Assembly (NCBI RefSeq): GCF_003478505.1
Contig: NZ_QUFI01000022.1
Span: forward strand, 251 to 55,112
Direction of reading: 5' to 3'
DNA: 54,862 nucleotides
DNA from: Clostridium sp. AF27-2AA
GTDB taxonomy: Bacteria; Bacillota; Clostridia; Lachnospirales; Lachnospiraceae
In this document: in pieces, positions 24,974 to 34,221 of the stretch
Numbering within the stretch: the stretch's first letter is position 1
Layout of the letters: every line of letters begins with the position of its first letter
Notes under the pieces: generated by a model
Told to the model about the DNA's origin: nothing
The model's database searches: none
Seen by the model: only the letters and a program-made list of their open reading frames with translations
Made by a program: the position numbers and the translations under genes

Positions 24974-25002
24974 ACTATATAATCCCGCGGCGTGATTGTA
25001 AA
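24974..25002 (-). promoter_or_regulatory. Promoter of the MetE-like gene (minus strand)
   Basis: On the minus strand TTTACA (25002-24997), 17 nt, TATAGT (24979-24974). The leader is about 55 nt. Confidence 0.65.
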
Positions 25003-25071
25003 ATATGTAAAATATGTGGCTGGCCATAGGTTGAAACTATATCAAGACTTTATCAAGCTGGTGAACATGTG

Positions 25072-25101
25072 TTTACTATTTGGAAATATATATGATATCA
25101 T
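25072..25101 (+). promoter_or_regulatory. ogt: Promoter of ogt
   Basis: TTTACT (25072-25077), 18 nt, TATCAT (25096-25101), in an AT-rich stretch about 45 nt before the start at 25150. Confidence 0.5.
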
Positions 25102-25149
25102 TTGTAGTAAGTCAAGAAGAACGGAGCAATCGCAGAATCGGAGGAACAT

Positions 25150-25683
25150 ATGGGATACACTTGTACATACAAATCAGAATTGGGAGAAATTTTACTGGCT
25201 GCGGATGAAATCGGACTTACCGGCTTATGGTTTACCGGGCAGAAGTATTTTGCCAGTACACTTCCGGACGAACACATTTCCCGGGAAACACCGGTTTTGT
25301 CAGAAGCAAAAGAATGGCTGAATGTGTATTTTTCTGGAAAAGAGCCGGCCTTCACCCCGCCCCTTCATCCTGCCGGTTCAGAGTTCCGGCAGGCAGTATG
25401 GCAGATTTTATTGCAGATTCCATACGGGCAGACCACAACCTACGGGGAGATTGCCAGACAGCTGGCTGACGTGAAAAGGACTCCAGGTATGTCTGCGCAG
25501 GCCGTAGGCGGTGCAGTGGGGCATAATGCGATTTCCATTATCATTCCCTGTCACCGGGTGGTCGGAAGTAACGGCAGCCTGACGGGATATGCAGGTGGCA
25601 TAGACAAAAAAGTGGCACTGCTGAAATTGGAGCATACGGATATGAGCCGCTTTTTCATTCCAAAGAAGGGAACGGCGCTGTAA
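25150..25683 (+). CDS. ogt: Methylated-DNA--protein-cysteine methyltransferase
   Basis: A 177-residue DNA repair protein that takes the methyl group from O6-methylguanine onto its own cysteine. The active site is PCHRV with Cys134 (IIIPCHRVVGSNGSLTGYAG). QIPYGQTTTYGEIARQLAD is the typical DNA-binding lead-in. GGAGG precedes the start. The length matches Ogt-type enzymes that lack the Ada regulatory domain. Its 3' end nearly touches the convergent rqcH gene. Confidence 0.96.
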   Translation: MGYTCTYKSELGEILLAADEIGLTGLWFTGQKYFASTLPDEHISRETPVLSEAKEWLNVYFSGKEPAFTPPLHPAGSEFRQAVWQILLQIPYGQTTTYGEIARQLADVKRTPGMSAQAVGGAVGHNAISIIIPCHRVVGSNGSLTGYAGGIDKKVALLKLEHTDMSRFFIPKKGTAL

Positions 25684-25684
25684 G

Positions 25685-27430
25685 CTAACCGGTTACTTCC
25701 TGCAGCATCAGCCTCGGCTCTGCCATCAGCGAATAATTCGTATGGTAGATGACGAATCCCGGAGCGCCTCCGGCAGATTTTTTCACATGCTTTCTCTGAA
25801 TATAGTCGATCTCGACCTTATCATTGTCCCGGCCTTTGGAGTACCAGGCAGCCAGGGCAGCGGCTTCCTCAAAGGTACGGTCCGGCAGCTCTTTGCCCTC
25901 GGTCCGGACTACTACATGGGAACCCGGAATTCCTTTGGCATGGAACCACCAGTCATTGCCATTGGCAATTTTGAAGGTCACTTCCTCGTTCTGGTAGTTG
26001 TTCTTTCCAACATAAATATCGAAGCCGTCTGTGGAGCGGTAGTGATACGGACGGCTGGTGATCTTCGGCTTTTTGGCACCGTAGGGACGTTTCTTCACAA
26101 AGCCGAATTCCATCAGCTCTTCCTTGATCTGTACCAGATCATCCTCCTTCAGTGCGATATCCAGGGCGGTACTGATGGATTCTAAGTGGTCGATTTCCTG
26201 CTTTGTCTCTAAGGTCAGGTCACTCAGGGCCTCGAAGGTACGTTTCAGCTTATTATATTTCGCAAAGAATTTCTGGGAGTTTTCCTGTGCGGAAAGCTGC
26301 GGATCCAGCGGGATCCTTATCTCTTCATTGGTATAGTAATTCAGGCATTTCAGCTCTTTTTCCCCGCCCTTTAACTCATAACCGTAGGTATTTAACAGCT
26401 CGCCGTATACCTTATATTTGTCACGCTTTTCGGTATCCTTTAACTGCTTTTCCTGCAGGTCGTATTTTTTATAGTTTCGCTCCAGGGCAGTCTGGACGAT
26501 CTTTCTTAGGTCTACGGATTTCTGGCGGATGCGGGTCACAGCGCTCTTCTCGGAGTAGTAGGAGTCTAATAGGCGGCTGATGGATCCGAAGGGTTTTGTC
26601 TGATACTCCGCGGATTCATAGCAGGTCAGCGGTACGGAAGAAAATTCCACCGGCTCCTCACCGCGGTAGATGATGTTCGGCGTAAACCTGCCGTTTTTGA
26701 CATCCTCCATCAGCAGATCAAACATGTGGTATAAATGAGTCAGCTCTGCCGGAGAAAGCTCGTTGGCGGAACGGTCCCCGTCAATGGAGGCGAGATGGCA
26801 GATTTCCGTGCCGATGATGGGACTGATTCCGGTAAGTTTCTGATACAGGGCCTTCTGAACCGGAGCCGGGGTGCTGCCTATGACATTTGCAAAGGTCTCC
26901 TCGGAAATGGTGAGGGGGTCTTCTTTATCGGTGGTGTGCGGGATGAAATACATCCGGCCCGGCAGAACCTCGCGCACGGAGCTGACCTGGGCGGAGACAT
27001 GCTTGATGCTGTCTAAGATGGTGCCGTCTTCCTTGCAAAAGATAATGTTGCTGTGCTTGCCCATCAGCTCAATGATGAGGCGCTTCCTCCTCAGATCTCC
27101 CAGCTCATCGAGATGCTCGATCTCAAACTCGATGATACGCTCAAGTCCCGGCTGGGATACTTTGACGATGCGCCCGGTTCCGATGTGTTTTCTCAGCAGC
27201 ATGCAGAAGTTCGGTGCGGTCAGCGGGCTTGGCTTGTTGGTCTCGGTGAAGTATACCAGGGGCAGGCTTGCGCTGGCCGATACCGAGAGACGCAGGGTTT
27301 CTTTATTATTTTTTACCGTGAACATCAGCTCATCCTTCTCCGGCTGGGCAATCTTGTTGATCTTGCCGCCCTCTAATTTCTGCCGGATATCATGGACCAG
27401 GTTCGCGATTACAATTCCGTCAAATGCCAT
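25685..27430 (-). CDS. rqcH: NFACT protein RqcH (ribosome quality control; FbpA-like)
   Basis: A 581-residue protein on the minus strand (AAAGGAG before the start at 27430). It opens MAFDGIVIANLVHDIRQKL (NFACT-N) and has a central coiled-coil region (about 280-430). The NFACT-R domain follows with DIYVGKNNYQNEEVTFKIAN and DWWFHAKGIPGSHVVVRT. In Firmicutes RqcH binds stalled 50S subunits and adds alanine tails to nascent chains. Older annotation calls it a fibronectin-binding protein. It is divergent from yicC with a promoter facing each way. Confidence 0.95.
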   Translation of the reverse strand: MAFDGIVIANLVHDIRQKLEGGKINKIAQPEKDELMFTVKNNKETLRLSVSASASLPLVYFTETNKPSPLTAPNFCMLLRKHIGTGRIVKVSQPGLERIIEFEIEHLDELGDLRRKRLIIELMGKHSNIIFCKEDGTILDSIKHVSAQVSSVREVLPGRMYFIPHTTDKEDPLTISEETFANVIGSTPAPVQKALYQKLTGISPIIGTEICHLASIDGDRSANELSPAELTHLYHMFDLLMEDVKNGRFTPNIIYRGEEPVEFSSVPLTCYESAEYQTKPFGSISRLLDSYYSEKSAVTRIRQKSVDLRKIVQTALERNYKKYDLQEKQLKDTEKRDKYKVYGELLNTYGYELKGGEKELKCLNYYTNEEIRIPLDPQLSAQENSQKFFAKYNKLKRTFEALSDLTLETKQEIDHLESISTALDIALKEDDLVQIKEELMEFGFVKKRPYGAKKPKITSRPYHYRSTDGFDIYVGKNNYQNEEVTFKIANGNDWWFHAKGIPGSHVVVRTEGKELPDRTFEEAAALAAWYSKGRDNDKVEIDYIQRKHVKKSAGGAPGFVIYHTNYSLMAEPRLMLQEVTG

Positions 27431-27477
27431 GTTATAATACAGCTCCTTTATATGAAGTGGATATTACGATTCTTCCA

Positions 27478-27506
27478 ATTATACAGGATTCCATGAAAAT
27501 TTACAA
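27478..27506 (-). promoter_or_regulatory. rqcH: Promoter of rqcH (minus strand)
   Basis: Minus strand: TTGTAA (27506-27501), 17 nt, TATAAT (27483-27478). Confidence 0.65.
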
Positions 27507-27534
27507 GAACGCAAAACCGATTGCCACGAAGCCG

Positions 27535-27563
27535 TTGACTTGTTTTTCCATTTGAATTATAAT
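27535..27563 (+). promoter_or_regulatory. yicC: Promoter of the yicC-gmk-rpoZ unit
   Basis: TTGACT (27535-27540), 17 nt, perfect TATAAT (27558-27563), about 34 nt before yicC. Confidence 0.75.
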
Positions 27564-27596
27564 ACTTTTATCTATGGCAAAGGAGTAGAGGACATC

Positions 27597-28475
27597 ATGA
27601 TAAAGAGCATGACCGGATTCGGCCGGTGCGAGATTGTCACTGCGGAATGCAAGATTTCCGTAGAAATGAAGGCGGTCAACCATCGCTATCTCGATTTAAG
27701 CATCAAGCTGCCAAAGAAGTTCAACTACTTTGAGGCAGGCATCCGCAATCTGTTAAAAACTTATATTCAGCGCGGAAAGGTCGATGTATTCATCAACTAC
27801 GAAGACTACACAGAAGAGAAGATGTGCTTAAAGTATAACAGCTCCCTTGCTGCAGAGTATATGAGCTGCTTCAAACAGATGGAAGAACAGTTTGGCATCA
27901 AAAACGATGTTACCGTATCAGGACTGGCCCGTATGCCGGAGGTCCTGACCATGGACCAGGTCCAGGAGGATGAAGACCGGATCTGGCAGCAGCTTTCAGG
28001 AGCCGTCGAGGAGGCCGCAAAGAAATTTGTGGATTCCCGCGTTCAGGAGGGCGAAAAATTAAAGGAAGATCTGCTTGGCAAGCTGGCTTACATGAGCAGT
28101 CTGGTGGCTTTTATCGAGGAACGTTCCCCGGTCATCCTGACCGAATACCGCCAGAAGCTGGAGGATAAGGTCAGGGAGCTTCTGGGCAGCACCCCGCTTG
28201 ATGAGGGGCGCATTGCTACCGAGGTTACCATCTATGCCGACAAGATTTGTGTAGATGAGGAGATGGTACGTCTCCACAGTCATATTGATGCTACCAGAAA
28301 AGAGCTGGAAGCAGGCGGCAGCGTAGGCCGCAAGCTGGACTTTATCGCACAGGAGATGAACCGTGAGGCCAATACCACACTGTCCAAATCCACCGATCTG
28401 GAGATTTGTGATAAGGCCATTGCATTAAAGACTGAGATCGAAAAAGTCAGAGAGCAGATTCAGAACATTGAATAA
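27597..28475 (+). CDS. yicC: YicC family endoribonuclease
   Basis: A 292-residue protein. ATG 27597 gives MIKSMTGFGRCE, the standard YicC start; the frame from 27540 would begin upstream of the promoter's likely start site. The C-terminal DUF1732 part is clear: EEMVRLHSHIDATRKELEAG, GRKLDFIAQEMNREANTTLS and IALKTEIEKVREQIQNIE. YicC proteins are RNases with effects on stationary-phase survival and small-RNA decay in E. coli. As in Bacillus it heads a unit with gmk and rpoZ. Confidence 0.95.
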   Translation: MIKSMTGFGRCEIVTAECKISVEMKAVNHRYLDLSIKLPKKFNYFEAGIRNLLKTYIQRGKVDVFINYEDYTEEKMCLKYNSSLAAEYMSCFKQMEEQFGIKNDVTVSGLARMPEVLTMDQVQEDEDRIWQQLSGAVEEAAKKFVDSRVQEGEKLKEDLLGKLAYMSSLVAFIEERSPVILTEYRQKLEDKVRELLGSTPLDEGRIATEVTIYADKICVDEEMVRLHSHIDATRKELEAGGSVGRKLDFIAQEMNREANTTLSKSTDLEICDKAIALKTEIEKVREQIQNIE

Positions 28476-28482
28476 TCGTAAA

Positions 28483-28605
28483 TGTTCAGTAGGTCTGCGC
28501 ATTTACTGCGCTGACCGTAAGAAAACATAGGCGGGTAGGCAAAAATCCCATTGCCGCAGGCAATTTTTCATGGATTTTTGCTCGTGACTGTGAAGATACT
28601 GAACA
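28483..28605 (+). other. Branched inverted-repeat element between yicC and gmk
   Basis: The ends TGTTCAGTA (28483-28491) and TACTGAACA (28597-28605) pair perfectly. Inside are GTC-T-GCGCA-TTTAC-TGCGC-T-GAC (28493-28515) and a 10-bp perfect stem GCAAAAATCC/GGATTTTTGC (28539-28581), which encloses ATTGCC-GCA-GGCAAT. The layout is a multi-branch junction. It could be a structured RNA leader for gmk or a small interspersed repeat; no start site or coding frame supports a gene. Confidence 0.6.
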
Positions 28606-28648
28606 GTTATGAATAATCACAGAACCAGGAAAGAATCGAGGATTAAGT

Positions 28649-29272
28649 ATGAGCCGTAAGGGAATTTTAGCGGTTGTTTCCGGCTTTTCGGGAGCAGGAA
28701 AAGGCACTTTGATGAAAGCACTGCTTTCAGAGCATGCAGACCAGTATGCGTTATCTATTTCGGCCACTACACGCGGACCGCGTGAGGGTGAGGTGGATGG
28801 AAGAGAGTATTTCTTCAAAACGAAGGAGCAGTTTGAGCAGATGATCGCGGAAGACGCGCTGATTGAGCATGCCTGCTATGTAGGAAACTATTACGGGACT
28901 CCGAAGAGCTATGTCATGGAGCAGCTGGAGGCCGGAAAGAACGTCATTCTGGAAATTGAGATCCAGGGCGCGCTTGCTGTCAAAGAAAAGTTCCCGGACA
29001 CTCTGCTTTTATTTGTAACACCGCCAAGTGCCCAGGAGCTGGAGCGCAGACTGCGGGGCCGCGGAACGGAAACAGACGAGGTCATCAAAAGCCGCTTAAA
29101 ACGCGCGGTGGAAGAGGCTGAGTTCATGGACCGCTATGACTACATTCTGGTAAATGATGAGCTGGAGACCTGTGTGCGGGAAATGCATGAGCTGATTCAG
29201 GCGCAGCGCCACAAGACCTCCCAGAATCAGGAGTTTATCGTGGAAATGAAAGAGGATTTAAAACAGTTTTAA
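28649..29272 (+). CDS. gmk: Guanylate kinase
   Basis: A 207-residue enzyme making GDP from GMP and ATP. P-loop GFSGAGKGTL (residues 12-21), the GMP-binding stretch SISATTRGPREGEVDGREYF and the lid RLRGRGTETDEVIKSRLKRA are all present. Length is normal. It is co-directional with rpoZ, 68 nt downstream. In Bacillus remA lies between yicC and gmk; here the interval carries only the branched element. Confidence 0.97.
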   Translation: MSRKGILAVVSGFSGAGKGTLMKALLSEHADQYALSISATTRGPREGEVDGREYFFKTKEQFEQMIAEDALIEHACYVGNYYGTPKSYVMEQLEAGKNVILEIEIQGALAVKEKFPDTLLLFVTPPSAQELERRLRGRGTETDEVIKSRLKRAVEEAEFMDRYDYILVNDELETCVREMHELIQAQRHKTSQNQEFIVEMKEDLKQF

Positions 29273-29340
29273 ATGCGGCTGTTTTTATCATAAAACTATT
29301 ATACAAGATTAAGAAGATATCCCCAGAAAGGAGTTTTATT

Positions 29341-29667
29341 ATGTTACATCCATCTTATACAGATTTGATCAACGCAGTAAACAGCGAGGTTGAGCCGGGT
29401 GAGCAGCCGGTCGTGCAGAGCCGTTATTCCATCGTTCTTGCAACCTCCAAGCGTGCAAGACAGATCATCGGCGGAGATGAGCCGCTCATTGCGAGAGCAG
29501 CAGGCAAAAAGCCGCTTTCCATCGCAGTTCAAGAGCTTTACGAGGGTAAGGTAAAAATCCTCGGCGATAACGATGCCGAAGAAGAGGAAGAGGCAAAAGC
29601 GATCGAAGCCGCAGCAGACGGAGATCCGGAAGCATTCGGAATAGAAGCTGAGCAGGTTGAGGAGTAG
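29341..29667 (+). CDS. rpoZ: RNA polymerase omega subunit
   Basis: A 108-residue small RNA polymerase subunit. LHPSYTDLINAV, YSIVLATSKRARQI and KPLSIAVQELYEGKVKI are the family core. The C-terminal 35 residues are an acidic tail (DNDAEEEEEAKAIEAAADGD), longer than in short omega proteins but usual in Clostridia. AGAAAGGAG precedes the start. Confidence 0.93.
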   Translation: MLHPSYTDLINAVNSEVEPGEQPVVQSRYSIVLATSKRARQIIGGDEPLIARAAGKKPLSIAVQELYEGKVKILGDNDAEEEEEAKAIEAAADGDPEAFGIEAEQVEE

Positions 29668-29755
29668 AAATAAAAGTATAACGGGATAAAAGAAAGGAGA
29701 AGGCCGTCTCATATGTCAGAGATGGCTTTTTCCATAAAACAGGAGTTTGGAATTT

Positions 29756-31096
29756 ATGAAGATTTTATGTGTTTCTCTTGGCTGTGACAAGAACCTGGTT
29801 GATACTGAGATGATGCTCGGGCTTTTAAACCGGGACGGCCATACCTTTACAGACGATGAAAACGAGGCAGATATCATTGTGATCAATACCTGCTGTTTCA
29901 TCAATGACGCAAAAGAAGAGAGTGTGAACACCATCCTGGAGATGGCAGAACTGAAAAAGACCGGAAAATGCAAGGCACTGATCGTGACCGGCTGCATGGC
30001 CCAGCGTTACAAACAGGAGATCATCGATGAAATCCCGGAGGTAGACGGTATTCTTGGAACCTCCACTTACGATGAGATTTCCAATGTGTTAAAGCAGGCC
30101 CTTGGAGGTGAGGGACACGTCAGCTGTTTCCACGATCTGAATGCGCTTCCGGAGGTGGAGACCTCGCGTATCATTACCACAGGCGGTCATTACGCGTTTT
30201 TAAAGATCGCGGAAGGCTGTGATAAACACTGTACTTACTGCATCATCCCGAGCCTGCGCGGCAATTACCGCAGCGTGCCGATGGAGCGCCTGTTAAAAGA
30301 GGCAAACGAGCTGGCAGACCAGGGTGTCCGCGAGCTGATTCTGGTAGCGCAGGAGACTACCCTGTACGGCGTGGATTTGTACGGAAAGAAGATGCTTCCG
30401 GAGCTGCTTCACAAGCTGGCCGAGATCCCGGGCATTTACTGGATCCGGATTCAGTACTGCTATCCGGAGGAGATCACCGATGAACTGATTGAGGCCATTC
30501 GTACGGAAGAAAAGGTCTGCCATTATCTGGATGTTCCGATCCAGCATGCCAGCGACCGTATCTTAAAGCGCATGGGACGCCGTACCAATCAGGCACAGCT
30601 TCGCGAGATCATTGGAAAGCTTCGTGCCGCAGTCCCGGATATTGCGCTTCGCACAACCATGATCTCCGGCTTCCCGGGCGAGACCCAGGAAGATCACGAA
30701 GAGGTCATGCGCTTTGTAGATGAGATGGAGTTCGAGCGTCTTGGCGTATTTACCTACTCAGCAGAGGAAGATACTCCGGCGGCAGCTTTCCCGGATCAGA
30801 TCCCGGAGGAGGTGAAGGAGGAGCGCCGCGACGAGATCATGGAGCTCCAGCAGGAAATTGCCTTTGAAAAGTCCGAATCCATGGTAGGACGAGTTCTGGA
30901 TGTTATGATCGAGGGCAAGGTGGCTGACGAAGCTGCTTATGTGGGAAGAACCTACATGGATGCCCCGAATGTAGATGGATATATCTTTGTTAACAGTGGT
31001 GAACTCTTTATGTCCGGTGATTTTGTCCGGGTGAAGGTCACTGGTTCCAATGACTATGATCTGATCGGGGAGGTATACGATGAATCTGCCGAATAA
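29756..31096 (+). CDS. rimO: Ribosomal protein S12 methylthiotransferase RimO
   Basis: A 446-residue radical-SAM enzyme that adds a methylthio group to an Asp of ribosomal protein S12. ATG 29756 (MKILCVSLGCDKNLVDTEMM) is preferred to TTG 29747; AGGAG is 10 nt upstream. The N-terminal UPF0004 cysteines (Cys10 and NTCCF) bind the second cluster. The radical-SAM site is CDKHCTYC, and a TRAM domain lies at the C-terminal end. The last 17 nt overlap pgsA. Confidence 0.95.
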   Translation: MKILCVSLGCDKNLVDTEMMLGLLNRDGHTFTDDENEADIIVINTCCFINDAKEESVNTILEMAELKKTGKCKALIVTGCMAQRYKQEIIDEIPEVDGILGTSTYDEISNVLKQALGGEGHVSCFHDLNALPEVETSRIITTGGHYAFLKIAEGCDKHCTYCIIPSLRGNYRSVPMERLLKEANELADQGVRELILVAQETTLYGVDLYGKKMLPELLHKLAEIPGIYWIRIQYCYPEEITDELIEAIRTEEKVCHYLDVPIQHASDRILKRMGRRTNQAQLREIIGKLRAAVPDIALRTTMISGFPGETQEDHEEVMRFVDEMEFERLGVFTYSAEEDTPAAAFPDQIPEEVKEERRDEIMELQQEIAFEKSESMVGRVLDVMIEGKVADEAAYVGRTYMDAPNVDGYIFVNSGELFMSGDFVRVKVTGSNDYDLIGEVYDESAE

Positions 31097-31622
31097 ACTG
31101 ACCGTGCTGCGGGTGATCATGATCCCGTTTTTTGTAGTCAGCCTGCTGGCATTTCACGGTGAGGTACGCCTGCTTCGCAACCTGGCGGCTGCCATCTTCA
31201 TTGTAGCCAGTCTCACTGACATGCTGGATGGAAAGATTGCAAGAAAATATAACCTGGTAACAAATTTTGGAAAATTTATGGACCCGCTTGCGGACAAGCT
31301 TCTGGTCTGTTCCGCGCTGATCTGTCTCATTGAACTGGGACAGCTTCCGTCCTGGATGGTGATTATCATCGTCAGCCGGGAATTCATCATCAGCGGTTTC
31401 CGTCTGATTGCGGCTGAGCAGGGTATTGTCATTGCTGCCAGCTATTGGGGCAAATTCAAGACCACATTCCAGATGATCGCAGTCATCTTAATGATCGTGA
31501 ATCTTCCGGTCCTGCACATCCTGACGGTGGCCTGCACCTGGATCGCCCTGGTGCTGACTGTGGTTTCACTGGTGGATTACATTGCAAAGAATCATAAAGT
31601 GCTTACAGAGGGGGCAATTTAA
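31080..31622 (+). CDS. pgsA: CDP-diacylglycerol--glycerol-3-phosphate 3-phosphatidyltransferase
   Basis: A 180-residue membrane enzyme making phosphatidylglycerol phosphate. It opens MNLPNKLTVLRVIMIPFFV. The CDP-alcohol transferase motif is complete: DMLDGKIAR, then G and the spaced aspartates (GKFMDPLADK). Four or more membrane helices are visible. It overlaps rimO and its stop abuts the cinA start (31623), so the three are translated together. Confidence 0.95.
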   Translation: MNLPNKLTVLRVIMIPFFVVSLLAFHGEVRLLRNLAAAIFIVASLTDMLDGKIARKYNLVTNFGKFMDPLADKLLVCSALICLIELGQLPSWMVIIIVSREFIISGFRLIAAEQGIVIAASYWGKFKTTFQMIAVILMIVNLPVLHILTVACTWIALVLTVVSLVDYIAKNHKVLTEGAI

Positions 31623-32870
31623 ATGGTAGTAGAACTGATTTCAGTCGGAACAGAGCTTCTGCTCGGAAACATTGTGAATACCAACACCCAGTTTCTTGCA
31701 GAAAAATGCGCGCTTCTGGGTCTGACCATGTATCACCAGGTGACAGTCGGAGATAACCACGACCGCCTGGCTGAGGTAATCCGGACGGCACTGAAGCGCT
31801 CGGATGTCATCATCCTGACCGGCGGTCTTGGACCGACTGAGGACGATCTGACCAAAGAGGTCTGTGCGGAGGTAATGGGCTTCCCGCTGGTGGAGGATAC
31901 GCATACCCATGAACGGATTGAGGAGTATTTCCGGAACAACATTTATAAGGTGATTCCGGACAATAACTGGAAGCAGGCCATTGTTCCGGCTGGCTGCATC
32001 GTTCTGGACAATGATAATGGTACCGCGCCTGGACTGATCCTGGAGAAATACGGCAAGTCTGCCATTCTTCTTCCGGGACCGCCAAACGAGCTGTATCCGC
32101 TGTTCATGAATCAGGTATATCCGTATCTGCAGAAGCTGCAGCCGGAGGTGATCCGCTCCCAGATGGTGAAGATCTGTGGTGTGGGAGAGAGCCAGGTGGA
32201 AGACAAAATTCTGGATCTCATCGACAAACAGCAGAATCCGACCATTGCCACCTACGCGAAGACTGGCGAGGTACACATCCGCGTGACGGCAAAGGCAGCG
32301 ACCGAAGAAGACGCCAAGAAACTGGTGAAGCCGGTGGTAAAAGAAATCAAAAACCGTTTCGGGGACTATGTCTACTCTACGAAGGAAGAGGAGACGCTGG
32401 AGCAGGCTGTGGTCAGGCTGTTAAAGAAATACGAACTGACGGTGACGACTGCGGAGTCCTGCACCGGTGGACTGCTGGCTGGCCGCATCATCAATGTGCC
32501 GGGAGCTTCCGAGGTTTACAACGAGGGTTTTATCACATATTCCAATAAAGCAAAACGCAAGTATCTGGATGTCAGCAAGAGTACGTTAAAGAAGTATGGT
32601 GCAGTCAGTGAGCAGACCGCCAGAGAGATGGCAACTGGCGGTGTGTTTGCTACCGATTCCGATGCCTGTGTGGCTGTCACCGGCCTGGCTGGTCCGGACG
32701 GCGGCAGTGAGGAAAAGCCGGTTGGTCTGGTTTACATTGCGACTTACATGAAGGACAAGGTCAATGTCCAGAAATATCAGTTTAAGGGCAACCGGGCTAA
32801 AATCCGGGAGCAGGCGGTCGTGAAGGGACTGGATCTTCTGCGCCGTTCCATTCTGGATAATTATCGCTAG
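31623..32870 (+). CDS. cinA: CinA (nicotinamide-nucleotide amidase / competence-damage protein)
   Basis: A 415-residue two-domain protein. The N-terminal MoCF-like domain starts MVVELISVGTELLLGNIVNT and has ILTGGLGPTEDDLTKE. The C-terminal amidase domain shows TTAESCTGGLLAGRI and VTGLAGPDGGSEEKPVGLVY. It deamidates NMN for NAD recycling, and in naturally competent bacteria it is tied to competence. GGGG lies at the usual distance within the pgsA 3' end. Confidence 0.95.
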   Translation: MVVELISVGTELLLGNIVNTNTQFLAEKCALLGLTMYHQVTVGDNHDRLAEVIRTALKRSDVIILTGGLGPTEDDLTKEVCAEVMGFPLVEDTHTHERIEEYFRNNIYKVIPDNNWKQAIVPAGCIVLDNDNGTAPGLILEKYGKSAILLPGPPNELYPLFMNQVYPYLQKLQPEVIRSQMVKICGVGESQVEDKILDLIDKQQNPTIATYAKTGEVHIRVTAKAATEEDAKKLVKPVVKEIKNRFGDYVYSTKEEETLEQAVVRLLKKYELTVTTAESCTGGLLAGRIINVPGASEVYNEGFITYSNKAKRKYLDVSKSTLKKYGAVSEQTAREMATGGVFATDSDACVAVTGLAGPDGGSEEKPVGLVYIATYMKDKVNVQKYQFKGNRAKIREQAVVKGLDLLRRSILDNYR

Positions 32871-32890
32871 GAAAAGATGGAGAAGATGCG

Positions 32891-33217
32891 ATGCAGTGGT
32901 ACAGTCATTTGTATGTTGGGAAAAAGGCAAAGCGGCACCGGTATGCCATCATTCAGGGCATCCGGGAGGAAAAGCTGCAGCCGGAGGTTTATGTGATTAC
33001 TTCCCCGCAAAATGGAGAGAATCTCTGTGACATCTATCCGTCCGCAATGCTTCTGTTTCCATCGGAAAAGAAAAAAGAGCGCATGATCCTGGGAATCGCG
33101 GTGACCTACTGGGAGGCCCTGGAGGTGGCGCGCCGGATGGTGGATGATCTGTATCAGAAAACAGGAGAGGTATCAGCGGAGGCCTTTGCCCGCTTTACAG
33201 GAATTGACGTATGGTAG
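32891..33217 (+). CDS. Conserved hypothetical protein, 108 residues
   Basis: I do not recognise a named family. The protein opens MQWYSHLYVGKKAKRHRYAI and holds CDIYPSAMLLFPSEKKKERM and GIAVTYWEALEVARRMVDDL. It looks soluble, with a beta strand pair followed by helices. GGAGAAG lies upstream of ATG 32891. It overlaps the next gene by 7 nt, which suggests coupling to the DUF2953 membrane protein. Confidence 0.8.
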   Translation: MQWYSHLYVGKKAKRHRYAIIQGIREEKLQPEVYVITSPQNGENLCDIYPSAMLLFPSEKKKERMILGIAVTYWEALEVARRMVDDLYQKTGEVSAEAFARFTGIDVW

Positions 33218-34182
33218 CAATCGTACTGGGAATCTTAAAAATAATCGGGATTTTGCTCCTGATCATTCTGGGCCTGATCCTGTTTGTGCTATTCAGCGTG
33301 CTGCTTGTGCCGGTCCGGTATCGGGCGGAGGGCAGCATTTATGAGCATTTGAAGGGCAGTGCCTCGGCAAGCTGGTTTATGCGCCTCATTTCCATAAAGG
33401 TTTCCTATGACGGGGAAGCACAGATGGATTTTCGGATTCTGTGGTTTCATCCGGGCAGAGGAAAAGATGGGGAGGCAGAAAATGCTCTGGAACAGGAACT
33501 GGCGGAGCGGGTGGAAACCGCGGAAGTGAAGCCGGAACAGGTGAAAACAGAGCGGACGGAACGTGCAGAAACGTGTGAAACGGAAGTATATTCTGAGACT
33601 GCGAAATCAGAGGCAGCTGTGCAGAAAACAAAAATCGGGGAAACTCCGAAAATTCCTGAAACAGAGACGCCGGATAACGTAGATCTGAAATCGAAAAAAT
33701 CAAGTTTCCTTCTGTCCGCGATTCCGGAACGAATTCGCAAGTGTATAGCAAACCTGAAAGCTAGGATTCACAGAATTTCCCAAAGGTTCAAAAAAATTGC
33801 CAGGAAATTCAGACAAAGAAAAAAACAGTGGGAGACAATCTTGACTTTTATCCGGGATGAGGAAAATAAAAAAGCTTTCCGCCTGGCCAAACGGCAGATT
33901 TTTGCTCTCATCCGGCATGTACTGCCGCAAAAACTGGAAGGAAAAATTCATTTTGGCTTTGGTGATCCGTATACGACCGGCCAGGTTCTCACCTGGATCA
34001 GCCCGTTTTATGGACTGTATGGCCGGCATGTTCAGGTGTGCCCGGATTTTATGGAGCCATGCCTGGATGGAGAACTGAAATTGAAGGGACGCATCCGTCT
34101 GGGAACACTTATATTTCTGGCATTCCGGATGTTTCAGAATAAACAGATCCGTTTGTGGGTCAAAAAATGGCGGGAATCTTAA
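33211..34182 (+). CDS. DUF2953 membrane-anchored protein
   Basis: A 323-residue protein with one N-terminal membrane helix (ILKIIGILLLIILGLILFVL). The cytoplasmic-type remainder has VPVRYRAEGS, a long Glu/Lys/Thr-rich low-complexity linker (about 85-160) with repeated VK, TE and ERTE blocks, a basic helical part, then GKIHFGFGDPYTTGQVLTWI, the DUF2953 signature. Such genes in spore formers are usually next to gerW/ytfJ, as here. The function is unknown, perhaps in sporulation. Start overlaps the previous gene. Confidence 0.85.
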   Translation: MVAIVLGILKIIGILLLIILGLILFVLFSVLLVPVRYRAEGSIYEHLKGSASASWFMRLISIKVSYDGEAQMDFRILWFHPGRGKDGEAENALEQELAERVETAEVKPEQVKTERTERAETCETEVYSETAKSEAAVQKTKIGETPKIPETETPDNVDLKSKKSSFLLSAIPERIRKCIANLKARIHRISQRFKKIARKFRQRKKQWETILTFIRDEENKKAFRLAKRQIFALIRHVLPQKLEGKIHFGFGDPYTTGQVLTWISPFYGLYGRHVQVCPDFMEPCLDGELKLKGRIRLGTLIFLAFRMFQNKQIRLWVKKWRES

Positions 34183-34221
34183 GACCTGGAGTGTCGGGCC
34201 GTCCGCATAAAGGAGGATTAT

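Noticed and set aside
24915..24975. SAM riboswitch before the MetE-like gene
   Set aside because: With the promoter at 24974-25002 the leader is only about 55 nt, too short for the known SAM classes, and no terminator is present.
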